Of a DNA stretch of 64,000 bases, positions 22,458-32,830 are shown one piece after another. Position numbers and translations under genes: made by a program. This DNA is from Ilyonectria destructans (lineage: Eukaryota; Ascomycota; Sordariomycetes; Hypocreales; Nectriaceae): positions 2,356,001 to 2,420,000 of the forward strand of contig JAHEWK010000002.1 of NCBI GenBank assembly GCA_020740775.1, given 5' to 3'. Under the pieces are notes generated by a model, which worked only from the letters and a program-made list of their open reading frames with translations, did no database searches and was not told the DNA's origin. Each line of letters begins with the position of its first letter. The first letter of the stretch is position 1.

Positions 22458-23108
22458 CTATAATACCAAAATCATTGTATTCATACAAGAGTCAACAACA
22501 AATGACAGGTCCCCGAAACGCAGCTTGTTTAGTTCGAGCAATTCCAAGTAATTCCATGGCGAAATATTGAACAATTCTCCGACAACGTCCATTTTAGCAA
22601 CTGGGGCTGTTCCTCTCGAATCATTCCAGCCTGCCGTCCCAGCCCCTAGTACTCCGCAAGGCATACAACTCCATGGTTCACTTCCGTACGCACAACGTCC
22701 ATTTCTCAAGTGGAGCTGACCTCCTTCTTGGATCAATTCTTTCAGTTTAGCCTCGATCTCAGGCCAATGTTGATGTTGCTCGGACATCGGCTTGAAATCA
22801 CCGATAATCCGTTGTCTCTTCTCTCCTGAGGCAGGAGCTTTTGTGGTGCATCGTCGCTTCTTTCTTTTTTGCTCCTCGATTTTGGCCTGGAAATTTTCCT
22901 TGGCTGCTCGCCGGGGCTGTATTCGAGTCGGTGGCGTAAGTGTCTTGTTTGCTCCGCCCTCGAGCTTTGTACCTCCAAGTGGTCGTAGTAGGAAATCGAG
23001 AGAGCATCCGCTTTTTTGGGCGTCCAGATAGTGCTGCTTCGCGAGGCGAAGAAAGTGCTCCAGGCACATATATAGTGGTCTTTCGGGAGGTGGTAGGGTT
23101 CTCACCAT
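22458..23108 (-). CDS. Hypothetical protein with basic central region
   Basis: An uninterrupted frame of 216 codons with an ACC-type context before the ATG. The middle is strongly basic (KIEEQKRKKRRC, later GEKRQRII) and could act as a nuclear signal. A later segment holds several cysteines (GRCAYGSEPWSCMPCG). There is no recognisable domain. It lies about 450 bp from a transposon-like element, so it may be part of a decayed mobile element. The evidence is frame length only. Confidence 0.3.
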   Translation of the reverse strand: MVRTLPPPERPLYMCLEHFLRLAKQHYLDAQKSGCSLDFLLRPLGGTKLEGGANKTLTPPTRIQPRRAAKENFQAKIEEQKRKKRRCTTKAPASGEKRQRIIGDFKPMSEQHQHWPEIEAKLKELIQEGGQLHLRNGRCAYGSEPWSCMPCGVLGAGTAGWNDSRGTAPVAKMDVVGELFNISPWNYLELLELNKLRFGDLSFVVDSCMNTMILVL

Positions 23109-23554
23109 GTTGCTAAGCGTATGAGCCTGGAGTAGATCGGAAGATCTGCAAACTTGTGGTTTTGGCGTTCTTGAAGAGGGTAGGCGCGTTGAAATATTGT
23201 TCTGACTTGTTCAATTATTTGGCATCGAAGTAGTCTCTTTGTGATTACGAAGCGCTCTCCTCTTTGTTCTTTTTCTTGTCAAATTATACCTATTCACGTC
23301 CTCGCTGTGTGGCTGAACAAAGGTCTTTGTCCCCAGAGACGACAGATCCTCCCTGATTATGACTATTCCCATGTTCATTGAGCTGTGACCCCATGTTGAC
23401 TCCTACCTTTGTCATCAAAATAACCTTTGGTCAAAAAATCGGGACTCACCATAGCGACATGATCATTATACCCTAAGGCACAATTGCACTCGATTAACAC
23501 ATGTGCGAATGCTGTGTAACTATGACTGGAACCTCCATCACAACAACAATGTAT
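23109..23554. other. Intergenic AT-rich spacer
   Basis: About 450 bp of AT-rich DNA before the terminal-inverted-repeat element. No gene is supported. Confidence 0.4.
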
Positions 23555-23893
23555 GAGCTTTGCTATTCGCATACATTTCAAATACATTCTCACATGAGTA
23601 CAAACATTCACATCCAAAGTCAGGGTACAAAAATGTACCCAGCCTGTACATCGGGCTTGAAATATTTTATCAACAGCGAATACCAATCTCTGTCCTTAAA
23701 TCAAATAAAAGATTAAGATTAAAAGGCGGAATTTAGAGGATAAAGGCTTAGGATAAAGGCTTAGAATAAAGCTTATTTACTTTCTGTTGCCTAAAATCCA
23801 GTAAGAGGTATATTGCTGGGGATTCTTTGTGATATTGGTCTATATACTCATACGTGCATACACCATGTTTAATGTGTGCGAATAGCAGTACTC
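23555..23893. mobile_element. MITE-like terminal-inverted-repeat element, copy 1
   Basis: The left end GAGCTTTGCTATTCGCATAC (23555-23574) and right end GTGTGCGAATAGCAGTACTC (23874-23893) are near-reverse complements. The core TGCTATTCGCA is shared with copy 2 at 29516-29829. Internal blocks AATTTAGAGGATAA (23730-23743) and TATTTACTTT (23774-23783) match copy 2 in reverse orientation and the same order. The element is 339 bp, AT-rich and has no coding capacity. I found no clear target-site duplication, which suggests an older insertion. Confidence 0.7.
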
Positions 23894-24048
23894 TAATTTA
23901 TCTTGATTTTATAACTTGAAATACTGTTGTTTGATTCTAAACCACCTGCTGACAGGTAGCCCCGACTATACAGTCTCAATGTATCGATTAAATTCCCTGC
24001 CGAGGTTCGGATTAGTTTGCTGTCTCTCAAACTTGAAAGGACGGAATC

Positions 24049-25621
24049 TTACCAATCAGTCACAGCTTCTCTCCAGAGTCGAAGCTCGTGCTGTCTCGTG
24101 GCGGCGTAAAAGTCCACGAAACCCTCCTCGAATATCTCACGTGCCACACTCGTTGGGGCTGCGAATCTCTCTACTGCCTTCTCCAAGGTGTTCGCTAAGA
24201 GTGTCGGCTTGCCGTCTTCAACGGTCCTCGCTGAAGACGGCGGCACTGTGATCTCAAGTTTCTTCTGGATTCCACGTAGTCCTGCACCAAAGAGTGCACT
24301 CAGGGCATAATGTGGGTGTAAATCGGCCCCAGGAATGCGAATCTCCAGTCGCACGGCGCTCGGTTTGCAAACTGGCGGAGTGATGAGGCGGATGGAAGAT
24401 AGGCGGTCCTCATTTCCCCAAGTGATTGCAACTGGCGCCCAGAAATTCTCGACAAACCGCTTGTATGAGTTGATAGTCGGAGCGAGCATTGGCATGATAT
24501 CGGGTAGCGCATCTAACACACCCGCTAGAAAGTGGTAGCCAACATCTGACAAGTGCTCAACGTCAGGCCATCGTGCAGAAGGATTGCGCTCCTCTCGGGC
24601 GAAGAGGTTCTTCCCGACATCATCGGTCAGTGAGACGTGAATATGCCCAGAGTTTCCAGGCATTCCATGCAAGGGTTTCGCCATAAAACACGGGGTGACA
24701 CCATGACCAATACCAATTGACTTAGTCAGTAGCCTAACCAAATTGTTAATACTTTTGGACATTTAGAAAGGTAGAAAGCTGCTCACTTAAAAAGACTGGC
24801 CCTATCCGCCATTTCCGCGACTTCACGGACAATCAGAGCCTGGATATCCCGTTAGCATACTCAAACAGTTGTGTTTTATCCAGGGATATTCTTACTGCTT
24901 CAAAAACTCCAGGGCCACTCTCAGTATGCCATCCTTCCACGTTGCAGCCGAATTCTGCGCTTGAATCAAACACGTGGTGGAAGTAATCTTTTGATGCAAC
25001 TGGCCGCGTGATGCTGTAACCGAACATTCCTTCCGTTAGCGGCCTCAACGCCTTTGGCGAATTATTCACCAAGAATTTAGCCAAGTTTGGTCGGCTGGTC
25101 TCTGGACCATATCCGTCCTCAGTTGGTGTTTGGAAATTCACAAATTCAAGCTCGACTAATATTCGAATGATGTTAGAATGGGTGCAACTTTTTGAGTCTG
25201 GATGAATCTAACCTCCAGCCCAAGCCTTGAAATTTTCTTTACCCAGCTTTTTCGCGATAGACTTGGTCATCCCTCGAGGGCAAGCAACAACCGGCTTGTT
25301 TTCGGACAAGAAATGAAGCAAAAAGAAAGGGATGTTGTTTTCCCAAGGTATCCTGCGATAGCTTGTCAAGTCTGGGACTGCGGTGAAGTCGGCATAGCCA
25401 CCACCTTCGGATGACATTCCGACGCCTTTTGTGAACAAAGCATCGTGCATGTCCCAACCAAAGACGGCAGAGCTGAACCCAAAGCCAGACTTGACACTAG
25501 ATAGGAACTTTTCTTTTGCCATGATCTTTCCGCGGAGGATACCATCCGCATCTACTCCGGCAACCTTGACTTTGATGTCATTCTTCAGCAACTCGGCGAT
25601 GTTTTCAAGGGTTGCCTCCAT
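24049..25621 (-). CDS. Glutamine-synthetase-like gamma-glutamyl-amine ligase (PuuA-like)
   Basis: ATP-dependent ligase of the glutamine synthetase type I superfamily, 468 residues. Exons: 25621-25213, 25155-24896, 24839-24787 and 24733-24049, all joining in frame. Family motifs are present: the metal-binding ELEF at about residues 138-141, NVEGWHTESGPGVFE with the second glutamate pair, GNSGHIHVSL with the ATP-site histidine, NSYKRFVENFWAPVAITWG and RLEIRIPGADLHPHYAL. The N-terminal KVAGVDADGILRGK and FGFSSAVFGWDMHD mark the gamma-glutamyl-amine/FluG-like branch rather than the eukaryotic glutamine synthetase. The neighbours, a class I glutamine amidotransferase and an aldehyde dehydrogenase, match the PuuA-PuuD-PuuC set of bacterial putrescine use. 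The substrate amine is not determinable from sequence. Confidence 0.85.
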
Positions 25622-26328
25622 GGTGGATGAAAGATCCGAGAAGAATCAAGACTTGAAGAAGATATTGCCCAAGTTGGAAAGTGAGTCTTTGGAAAATAAA
25701 ATTGGTTATTGAAATCAATGAAGCATACATATCAAGAAAAGATAGCGGTCTTCCTTCGTTCTTATTGAAATAGTTCTCTCAAACCTAGCATCTACCGCGA
25801 CACGCGTGATTCTGTACCTAACCGTGGCATCTCAACCTCCTCTTACTACATAGCCCGTACCGCGCGGTTCCCAGTCGAGTTGGATTTGGCGCGAATCGGC
25901 CAAGGCTTCGTGTGCCTGTGATACTTCATAGCATACCCCACGACTTGAGGCCGGAAGACCTGGAGAAGTGGATGACAAGTGGATCTTGTCACCAAGGCGC
26001 GATTATCAATAAGAAGGCTAACATCTCGAGTCACGAGGGAGACTAAAGCGCACTATCCACGCAGTGTGGAGTCGTGGCAACGGCGGACCGCGAGAAGAAC
26101 CCAATAAGCGTCGTTTCCGCGATGGCGGCTCCCTCGCTGTGAGGGGGAGATAATGACATTACCGCGCTCTCATACACAGCGGCAACCATTTGCCGGCGAG
26201 AGACTTGATCACATTGGCATATAGGTCGCAAGCAGGCATCCGTTGTTGTAGCCGGGATTGCAGTGAGTTTGAATTGCTTCCTAGGATACCAACTCTACCC
26301 CCCACGTCAATTCTTATCAGTCTGGAAA
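25622..26328. promoter_or_regulatory. Divergent promoter of ligase and amidotransferase, with GATA motifs
   Basis: A 707-bp spacer between divergent starts. HGATAR motifs (AreA/Nit2-type nitrogen regulator sites) occur at 25740-25745, 26003-26008 (reverse), 26148-26153 and 26314-26319 (reverse). About two would be expected by chance, so enrichment is suggestive only. Confidence 0.4.
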
Positions 26329-27192
26329 ATGACGCGCACATTTCGCCTTGCGGTGCTTGAATGCGACACGCCAGTTCCGCCGGTCTTGGAGGCTCGCGGC
26401 ACGTACGGAGAGGTTTTCCGTCAGCTCCTGGCCAAGGGTCAACAAGGCTTGGGTCCCAAGGGTAGCGACGTTCAGATAGACATCTCTAAGTGGGATGTCG
26501 TTGCAAATCAGTCATTCCCAAATGTCGACGAGATCGACGGACTTTGGTTGAGTGGAAGCAGTACGTCTAATGGGCATAATGCTCTCTGGAAACGAGGGAA
26601 TATCAACTAACTTCAACTTGGCAGAGCACACCTCCTTCGCTGACGATGCTTGGATTGTTGCACTGGTTGAGTACGTCAAAAAGGTGCTCACAACAACAAA
26701 GATCCCAGTTGTAGGCATTTGCTTCGGCCACCAAATCATTGGTCGCGCACTTGGGGCCAAGGTCGGGGTAAGCCCAGGCGGCTGGGAAATATCTGTTGAT
26801 AAGATCGACCTCAGCGAGGAAGGCCAGAAACTGCTTGGAGTGCCATCACTGGTAAGACCTTAAATCTCCCATTCTGGGCAGTGCTTTGCTTACAAAAATC
26901 TTAGGGACTTCACCAGATGCATCGCGATGCGGTCCTAGAGGTCCCCGAGGGACTGGTGAACTTGGGCAGTAGCCCCAAGTGTGGAATCCAAGGACTCTAC
27001 CAGGCCGGTCGTCTCATCTCCTTTCAGGCTCATCCTGAGTTTGATGAATTTATTATGCCCCGTATTCTGGAAACCAGACATAACCAAAAGATTTTTGATG
27101 ACGCCATGTTTGAAGATGGCATGGCCAGAGCTCAGCAGCACCAAGATGGTGTCTTGGTTGCCACGACCATTTTGAATTTCCTTCTATCATAG
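26329..27192 (+). CDS. Class I glutamine amidotransferase, gamma-glutamyl hydrolase-like (PuuD-like)
   Basis: A stand-alone GATase1 domain, 248 residues. Exons: 26329-26560, 26625-26851 and 26905-27192. The nucleophile elbow is VGICFGHQIIG with Cys at about residue 110; the catalytic His-x-Glu is QAHPEF with His near 196 and Glu near 198, so the triad is complete. Proteins of this kind either release ammonia from glutamine for a synthetase partner or hydrolyse gamma-glutamyl amides. With no synthetase domain fused, and divergent from a gamma-glutamyl-amine ligase, release of glutamate from a gamma-glutamylated intermediate is the likely role; this is inference. Yeast and other fungi have related orphan GATase proteins of unknown function. 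Confidence 0.87.
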
Positions 27193-27634
27193 ATAAATAC
27201 CCTATTTAAATATTAGACAATTCAAATGATTAAACTTGCACATAAATTCAACAAACCCTAAGCGCGGTAAGCCATCTTGCATAATCCAGCGTGTAGGCTG
27301 AGACATAGTCTCACGGTGACACTCCAATCAAACTCAAAAACATCGGCTTATTCTGAAAGTATTTTTTTCTCTTGCCTGACGATTCTCCCGGAGTGACTCG
27401 GAATTGTAGCCGCTTATCTCTCTCAATGCCGAATTAGCCTGGGCGGCTTCTTGGCCCACGTCTCGTAGGCGCGGCTCGCGTATCTAAGCGGTTGTGCTTA
27501 TGCAAGCTCATCCACCCCAGAGTGGAGGAGAGCTATAAGTTACGACAGGTCCTCCCATAGCATAGCCCCAGCTCGATCGATTCAATCAACCCCAAACTCA
27601 TTTTCCCACCCTCTCGAAGCTATTATCTTACAAT
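27193..27634. promoter_or_regulatory. Aldehyde dehydrogenase promoter
   Basis: A 442-bp spacer. Two TTATCT motifs (reverse complement AGATAA, GATA-factor type) lie near 27414 and 27625, and a CTATAAG TATA-like element near 27532. No gene is present. Confidence 0.4.
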
Positions 27635-29277
27635 ATGTCTAACGCTATTCGAACCATCTCCCCATCTTCTGGGCAGGTCATCTTCGAATGCCCAGGCGCT
27701 TCTGTTGATGAAGCGCGTGCCAGCGTTGACCGAGCTCATGCTGCCTTCCAAAGCTACCGTAAAATCTCACTAGATGAGCGCAAGGCACTTACTGTTAAGG
27801 CTCTGGATGCTCTGGCTGGTATCAAGGACCAGTTGGCGCAGGAACTCAGCGTTCAGATGGGCAGGCCCATTAAATTTGCTGGTGTGGAAATTGACACCAT
27901 GCGGAAACGCGCAGACTACCTTCTAGATATTGCTTCCGAAGCGCTAGCTCATTTACCTGGGCAGGATGAGCCTGGGTTCAGGAGGTGGATCAGCAAGGAG
28001 TCCGTCGGTCCTGTTCTGATTGTCGGAGCATGGAATGTAAGTATAACCCCGTCCTCTTTAGAGCTTTGCTAACCCATCATTTAGTTCCCTTATCTGATTA
28101 CCATCAACACACTCATCCCTGCCTTGCTCGCAGGCAATTCAGTCATTCTCAAGCCTTCGCCCCAAACGCCACAGGTTGCAGACCGCCTCAAGGAGGCGTT
28201 CGACAAGGCAGGTCTCCCGGCGGACGTATTTCAGGTTCTCCACACCGGCAGCTTGGAGACGGTGAAGGAGATCGCCAAACTTCCGGCCATCAAGCAAATA
28301 TGCTTTACGGGTTCCACTGCGGGTGGATTGGCCATCAGAGAGGCCACCGCGGGCAGGATTGTACCCGTTAACCTGGAGCTTGGTGGCAAGGATCCCGCCT
28401 ACGTCCGTGCTGACGCTGATCTGAAGTGGACGGCGGCCAACATCGTCGACGGTGCCATTTTCAACTCTGGCCAAAGCTGCTGTGCAGTCGAGAGGGTCTA
28501 TGTTCATCAAGACATTCACGATGACTTCGTGCGGGAGCTTCAGAGCGAGCTTGAAGGGTGAGTGAAGTGGCGTTTCGTTGATGTTTATGAAACCCATCGG
28601 TTCTAATGTTCCTTTAGCTACAAGCTCGGTGACTCGTTGGATCAATCCACAACCATCGGTCCAGTTATATCCAAGGCGGCTGTCAAGTCTATCCAGGCGC
28701 AGGTCGACGATGCACTTCAAAAGGGTGCGGTGGATGCCACTCCGGCCAACACCTCTTTCTCTACTTTGCCCCAGGCTGGCAGCTATATTGCACCGCGTCT
28801 TCTCACCAATGTTACCCATGACATGGCTGTCATGACTGCCGAGACATTTGGCCCTCTTAGTATGCGTCCCTTCTTAGTTCTTATTGGCATGCGCCACGTC
28901 TAACCATCTCATAGTTCCAGTTATGAAGGTTGAAAGTGATGAGCAGGCGGTCAAGCTCATGAATGATAGCGAATACGGTCTTACTGCCAGCATCTGGACT
29001 AAGGATATTGCACGTGGCGAGGAGCTCGAGGCTGATATTGAAGCGGGAACAGTCTTCATCAACCGCTGCGACTGCCCCAACCCGGTAAGATATTCTCCTT
29101 TCTTAGCATTGTCGAAAATTCGACAGCTTCGGTATTTATAGCAGGGCTAACAGTAAATATCAGGATCTCGCGTGGATTGGTTGGAAGAACTCTGGGCTGG
29201 GAAGCACCCTTGGCCCTCGGGCATTTGATGCGTTTGTGACCATGAAGAGTCACCATATCAGGCAGACTCATGGTTAA
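27635..29277 (+). CDS. NAD(P)-dependent aldehyde dehydrogenase (PuuC-like position)
   Basis: Oxidises an aldehyde to the acid; 466 residues in five exons: 27635-28036, 28085-28557, 28618-28859, 28915-29084 and 29164-29277, all junctions in frame. Conserved elements: WNFPYLITIN and KPSPQTP of the cofactor-binding domain, FTGSTAGG, the general base in LELGGKDP (Glu about 232) and the catalytic cysteine in FNSGQSC (about 266), then AETFGPL and the C-terminal SGLGSTLGPRAFD. It is complete and probably cytosolic. In the Puu scheme it would convert gamma-glutamyl-aminobutyraldehyde to gamma-glutamyl-GABA. Fungal aldehyde dehydrogenases in secondary metabolite clusters look similar, so the role rests on context. 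Confidence 0.92.
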
Positions 29278-29506
29278 TGGATAATATGTCTACCTTTTAT
29301 ATATTTCGTTTCTTGATCGCAAATTCAAAAGGCTTTTACCTAAGGTACCTACCAATGGTAGGTACTTAGTACCTAGTGAAGGTGCTTCCCATCTTACCCG
29401 TAGGTGGCCTAATCCCGAGCAGACGCAACACATACCCGGCTTCGCTTGTGAGTCACCGCAAGGTTTGGACAGCCCGGATATCTGCGAAGGTTTTGCTGAC
29501 GTGGGG

Positions 29507-29838
29507 TATTTAAATGAGTATTGCTATTCGCACACAAGAAAATTACTATTCGCAAACAGATATAAGCTTCTTTACTAAAGCATCAGATTGACTAAGGTAC
29601 TTATGTATTAGATAGTTAAAGGTGGTACTAAATATTTATTCTGTTTATTAAATTATATTTAATAAATAATAAAATATTATTACTATAAAAAGTAAATACT
29701 AAATATTAGTCTTTAGAAAATTATCCTCTAAATTAGTTGCTTTAGGATGATATTATATAATTATTACTAAGATTAAGAATATAGTTATATATGCAAATAG
29801 TAATAGGTATATATACGAATAGCAATACTTATTTAAAT
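29507..29838. mobile_element. MITE-like terminal-inverted-repeat element, copy 2, with 9-bp target duplication
   Basis: The element is 29516-29829 (314 bp) flanked by the direct repeat TATTTAAAT (29507-29515 and 29830-29838). The ends are AGTATTGCTATTCGCA (from 29517) and ACGAATAGCAATACT (to 29829), near-perfect inverse repeats. A second nested inverted pair is ACTATTCGCAAAC (about 29545) with TGCAAATAGTAAT (about 29792). Blocks AAAGTAAATA (29689) and TTATCCTCTAAATT (29721) match copy 1. A 9-bp duplication is typical of Mutator-like elements. The interior is about 80 percent A+T with no coding capacity. Confidence 0.8.
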
Positions 29839-29889
29839 AGCATTTAAGACTATAGTACCCCCCTCTACAAACAATTCTCCCCAACCATA

Positions 29890-30234
29890 TTGCACAGAAG
29901 AACCAAGAGTACCCCAGTGACACACAAGTCATTCTTGAAGTTTCTTAAGGCTCTTTACGAACCCCCGATAGCCCAGCACGACGTCCACGTTGCAGTTCTC
30001 CCCAGCTTCGAAGAGCAGGTGGGGTACTACTACGGCTTGCCCAGCAGACCGAAGCTTGCGGATTGCCAAGGCCGCGTTGGTGGTATGTTGACAGCCGGCA
30101 GTACATCCTTCAATCTAGCCTGCGAAACAATATTTGCCACTCCGATAGAGTGGCTTCTAGAGGTCATACGGGTATATGGATATGATGTTGAGTTAGTCGA
30201 AGGGAGGGGAGATGAGCAGCAGGATTTCGCGTAA
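29890..30234 (+). pseudogene. Unidentified open frame, possible gene fragment
   Basis: An open stretch of 114 codons directly downstream of the MITE-like element. The last 35 or so codons (TPIEWLLEVIRVYGYDVEL) loosely resemble the C-terminal reductase region of NRPS-like carboxylate reductases, but I see no Rossmann motif. The start region lacks a plausible promoter, being the transposon itself. It could be a 3' fragment of a gene cut by the insertion, or chance. Confidence 0.22.
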
Positions 30235-31005
30235 GTGAGCTCAAGAATGCATATTGTATTGTTATGTTCAATTGACAATTTGTCTTTCCTTCAGCTCTGG
30301 CGTGCAGGGTCAAGCTCAACCTTTTCTCCTTTGAGGCTCTAAATTTCTATTGACGGGCAACGGGTTTGTTTGATATAGAGTGCCTTGCAGCTTATGAAAT
30401 GCAGCCTGGAGTTTACCATCGTGTGGAACCCCTAAACTTTTTTTGACTGACCTGGATAGACAAAAACCGCCGTCAGTGCACCCTTACGGCCGGTAATTGA
30501 AGGTATAGACCTTGAGCCACTGGTCTGTTGTCGAGTTGGTATACGAGGGCAAGCTGTGTTGAGGGAAGGAGACAGGCGCCTGGGCCGTCGGCCGTAGCAA
30601 GACCACACGAGGTCTCAATCCAATAGATACCATTAGTCAGGCTCCATCCCTATTGCAGACTATCCCTATTTGAATTAGCCGTATCGGATCCAACACAATA
30701 AATTCTTCGCGCCCAATGTGGCCAAGCTGAAATAACTGGGGGATGCCCAATTAAATAATCCAAAACGCCGCTAGAAGTTTGATAGCCCCCACTTGATGGG
30801 AATAATAACTTGGCTGTTTATATTAGCAGAATCAATAGTCTGCGCCCACAAAGATTATGTGGGCCTGTTGAGCGCCCCTTTTAATCGCCGAAGGCCACCT
30901 GCAGCTCTCGGGCTCTTACTCTTTGATCTTCTCTTTTTTTTGCCTATTGAAACATTTCGATCTTATTTGTCGTCTCTCGCTTGGGAACGTAGTTTACTCT
31001 GCAAT
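30235..31005. other. Intergenic spacer and promoter of secreted protein
   Basis: About 770 bp. A pyrimidine-rich leader precedes the ATG at 31006. No other gene is supported. Confidence 0.4.
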
Positions 31006-31921
31006 ATGCGTTCTAATTTTGCTCTTTCTCTGGCTGTTTGCCTTCTTGGGGCTGAATGGGCATTCGCCAGTCAATGCAAGCCTCGCTCGGGTAAATCATC
31101 AACAATCGATTGAGTACTGTATTAAGAGGCTGACAAGACTGAATTCCATAGTTTCATCATCTGCTACTTCAGGCGTAGCAACTCCTTCGGATATAACACT
31201 ACTTACTCCCTCTGAGACTTCCACTCCAGAATCGACACCTGTCGGGCTCGTCACGACCACTCCCTCCGCAGTATCATCAGACACCACAACCCCCAAGGCC
31301 TCGACTACTCCCACCGCAACTCCCAAGGTCTCGTCTACTCCCAATACACCGACTTCGTCAGCTCCTGCAGCGGCTACTGCTTTCAGTCTCTTTCCAGGCA
31401 GCGGCAACTCCGAAGGCAACACTGTCAAAGGCGCATGGGAAAGCGATGCCGGAAGTGTATATGTGGATGACGAACACGCTGATTTGGGTACTGTTCTCTT
31501 CACCATCGAAGAGGGCACTGGCCGTCTCAAAACAACCACTGGTGACTACGTGTGCGCGTGGTGGTATTACCTGACCGTTGACCTGCTGCCAGCTCAAGTC
31601 CATATCTGCAGTCAGGCCGAAGGTGATGGCCTGACTCCGGCGCCGATCAACCGAATTCAGTACATCACTTGCGAACTGAAGACAAGTAATCAGATATCCT
31701 GTACTGCGCCGGCTGGGCATTGCGAGGATTACGCTGATGGCAGAGGCAATCATTGGCCGAACTGCTTATTCAATGACGGGCTTATCTTCGACCAATTTTA
31801 TGTATTTCACGAGTCCAGTGAAGAGTTGTGGCCTGGTGATCAGTTATGGCTTGGGTTGACTGATGGAGGATATCAAGGGTATGAGTCTGTTAGCATGAAA
31901 TATCATTTTCAACAAGATTAG
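31006..31921 (+). CDS. Secreted Ser/Thr-rich protein of unknown function
   Basis: Predicted extracellular or wall-linked protein of 284 residues. Exons are 31006-31090 and 31152-31921; the 61-nt intron has a GCTGAC branch and a CATAG acceptor. A signal peptide (MRSNFALSLAVCLLGAEWAF, cleavage near ASQC) is followed by about 90 residues very rich in Thr, Ser and Pro, a probable O-glycosylated linker. A C-terminal domain of about 170 residues follows, rich in Trp, Asp and Gly with five or six cysteines (YVCAWWYY, VHICSQAEG, ISCTAPAGHC, WPNCLFNDG) and ending near MKYHF. The longer frame starting at 30923 reads through the intron and lacks a signal peptide, so I prefer the spliced start. I cannot name the domain. 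Confidence 0.8.
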
Positions 31922-32380
31922 TTTATTCATAGATTAATTACACAATTATAGTACAGTTTAGGACATTTAATATGTTGCTCACAACATTAGGGTATGATGA
32001 TAACAACCCCTAACTAAGTCTCATATCTGAAGATATCTTGTTGTGTGGTCTTTCATCGAGGTTATCCAGTTACTCTTACTAGTCTCTTTGCAGTTTTTGT
32101 TGACAGAAGCCCTGCTCAGTTCGAATCCCCTTTCTTCCTAACTTGAACCGTCTTATTGCTCTTAATATACTTGCAAAGGACCCATTCTCCGATTAAAAAT
32201 TGCACCTAGCTGTACAGTATTTCTAATCGGAAGCTCGGTGCGACCCGTACCCTGTACTGGCGACTGGGCGCGGACTCATCAGTGCATCAACACCTTCCTT
32301 TATCATCTTACTTTCTTGGCATGCAGATGTTAAAGTAGCCTTAATCACACACTTTTCCCTAACAAGTGCGCCGCAACAAT
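31922..32380. other. Intergenic spacer
   Basis: About 460 bp downstream of the secreted protein gene. No gene is supported. Confidence 0.4.
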
Positions 32381-32830
32381 TATAATCCTGCGCTTCGCGC
32401 AGCCTCTAGCGGCGGCGATGGCACCGGCTACCACCGGTCCGCCTGCTGTCCCAGATCCCTTTAACCTGGGAATCCTTACTCTAGCCAATCTCAATCGAGG
32501 AGCCCGTACAGCCCTCTTGCAAAACAGCCCCGCTGTTATAAATAGACCTGTTAGTGTCCCGCCCGCCTTCAGAAGGACGGCTTAAATACTGTTTTTGCCT
32601 CTTGATATAATCTCTACTGCTGCAGCTACAGAAGGAACCCAGCTTGCTCGTTCTATTCCCTCCTCTAATTCTATTTAAACTACTGAATAGCAACCAGTAT
32701 CCCTTATTAAATCAGCTAATAGGCATATATATAAATATATAGAGGAGTATAATATTAAGCCGAAGGTATTTTAAGCCTTCTATATTAAATTTAAAGAGGT
32801 ATCCCTGGTGAAGATAGTCTTGCCTACCAC
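32381..32830. repeat. RIP-like degenerated repeat DNA
   Basis: Sequence from 32540 on becomes very rich in TA, TAT and ATA with frequent in-frame stops in all frames, while 32390-32540 keeps a GC-richer block. This mosaic is what repeat-induced point mutation leaves in an old transposon copy. I cannot assign a family. Confidence 0.4.

Noticed and set aside
23555..29838. The whole block as one composite transposon
   Set aside because: Copy 2 carries its own 9-bp duplication and the outer flanks of the block do not match, so independent insertions fit better than joint transposition.
32100..32180. tRNA-like GTTCGAATCCCC T-loop at about 32118
   Set aside because: No matching acceptor stem, D-arm or anticodon arm could be found at the right spacing.
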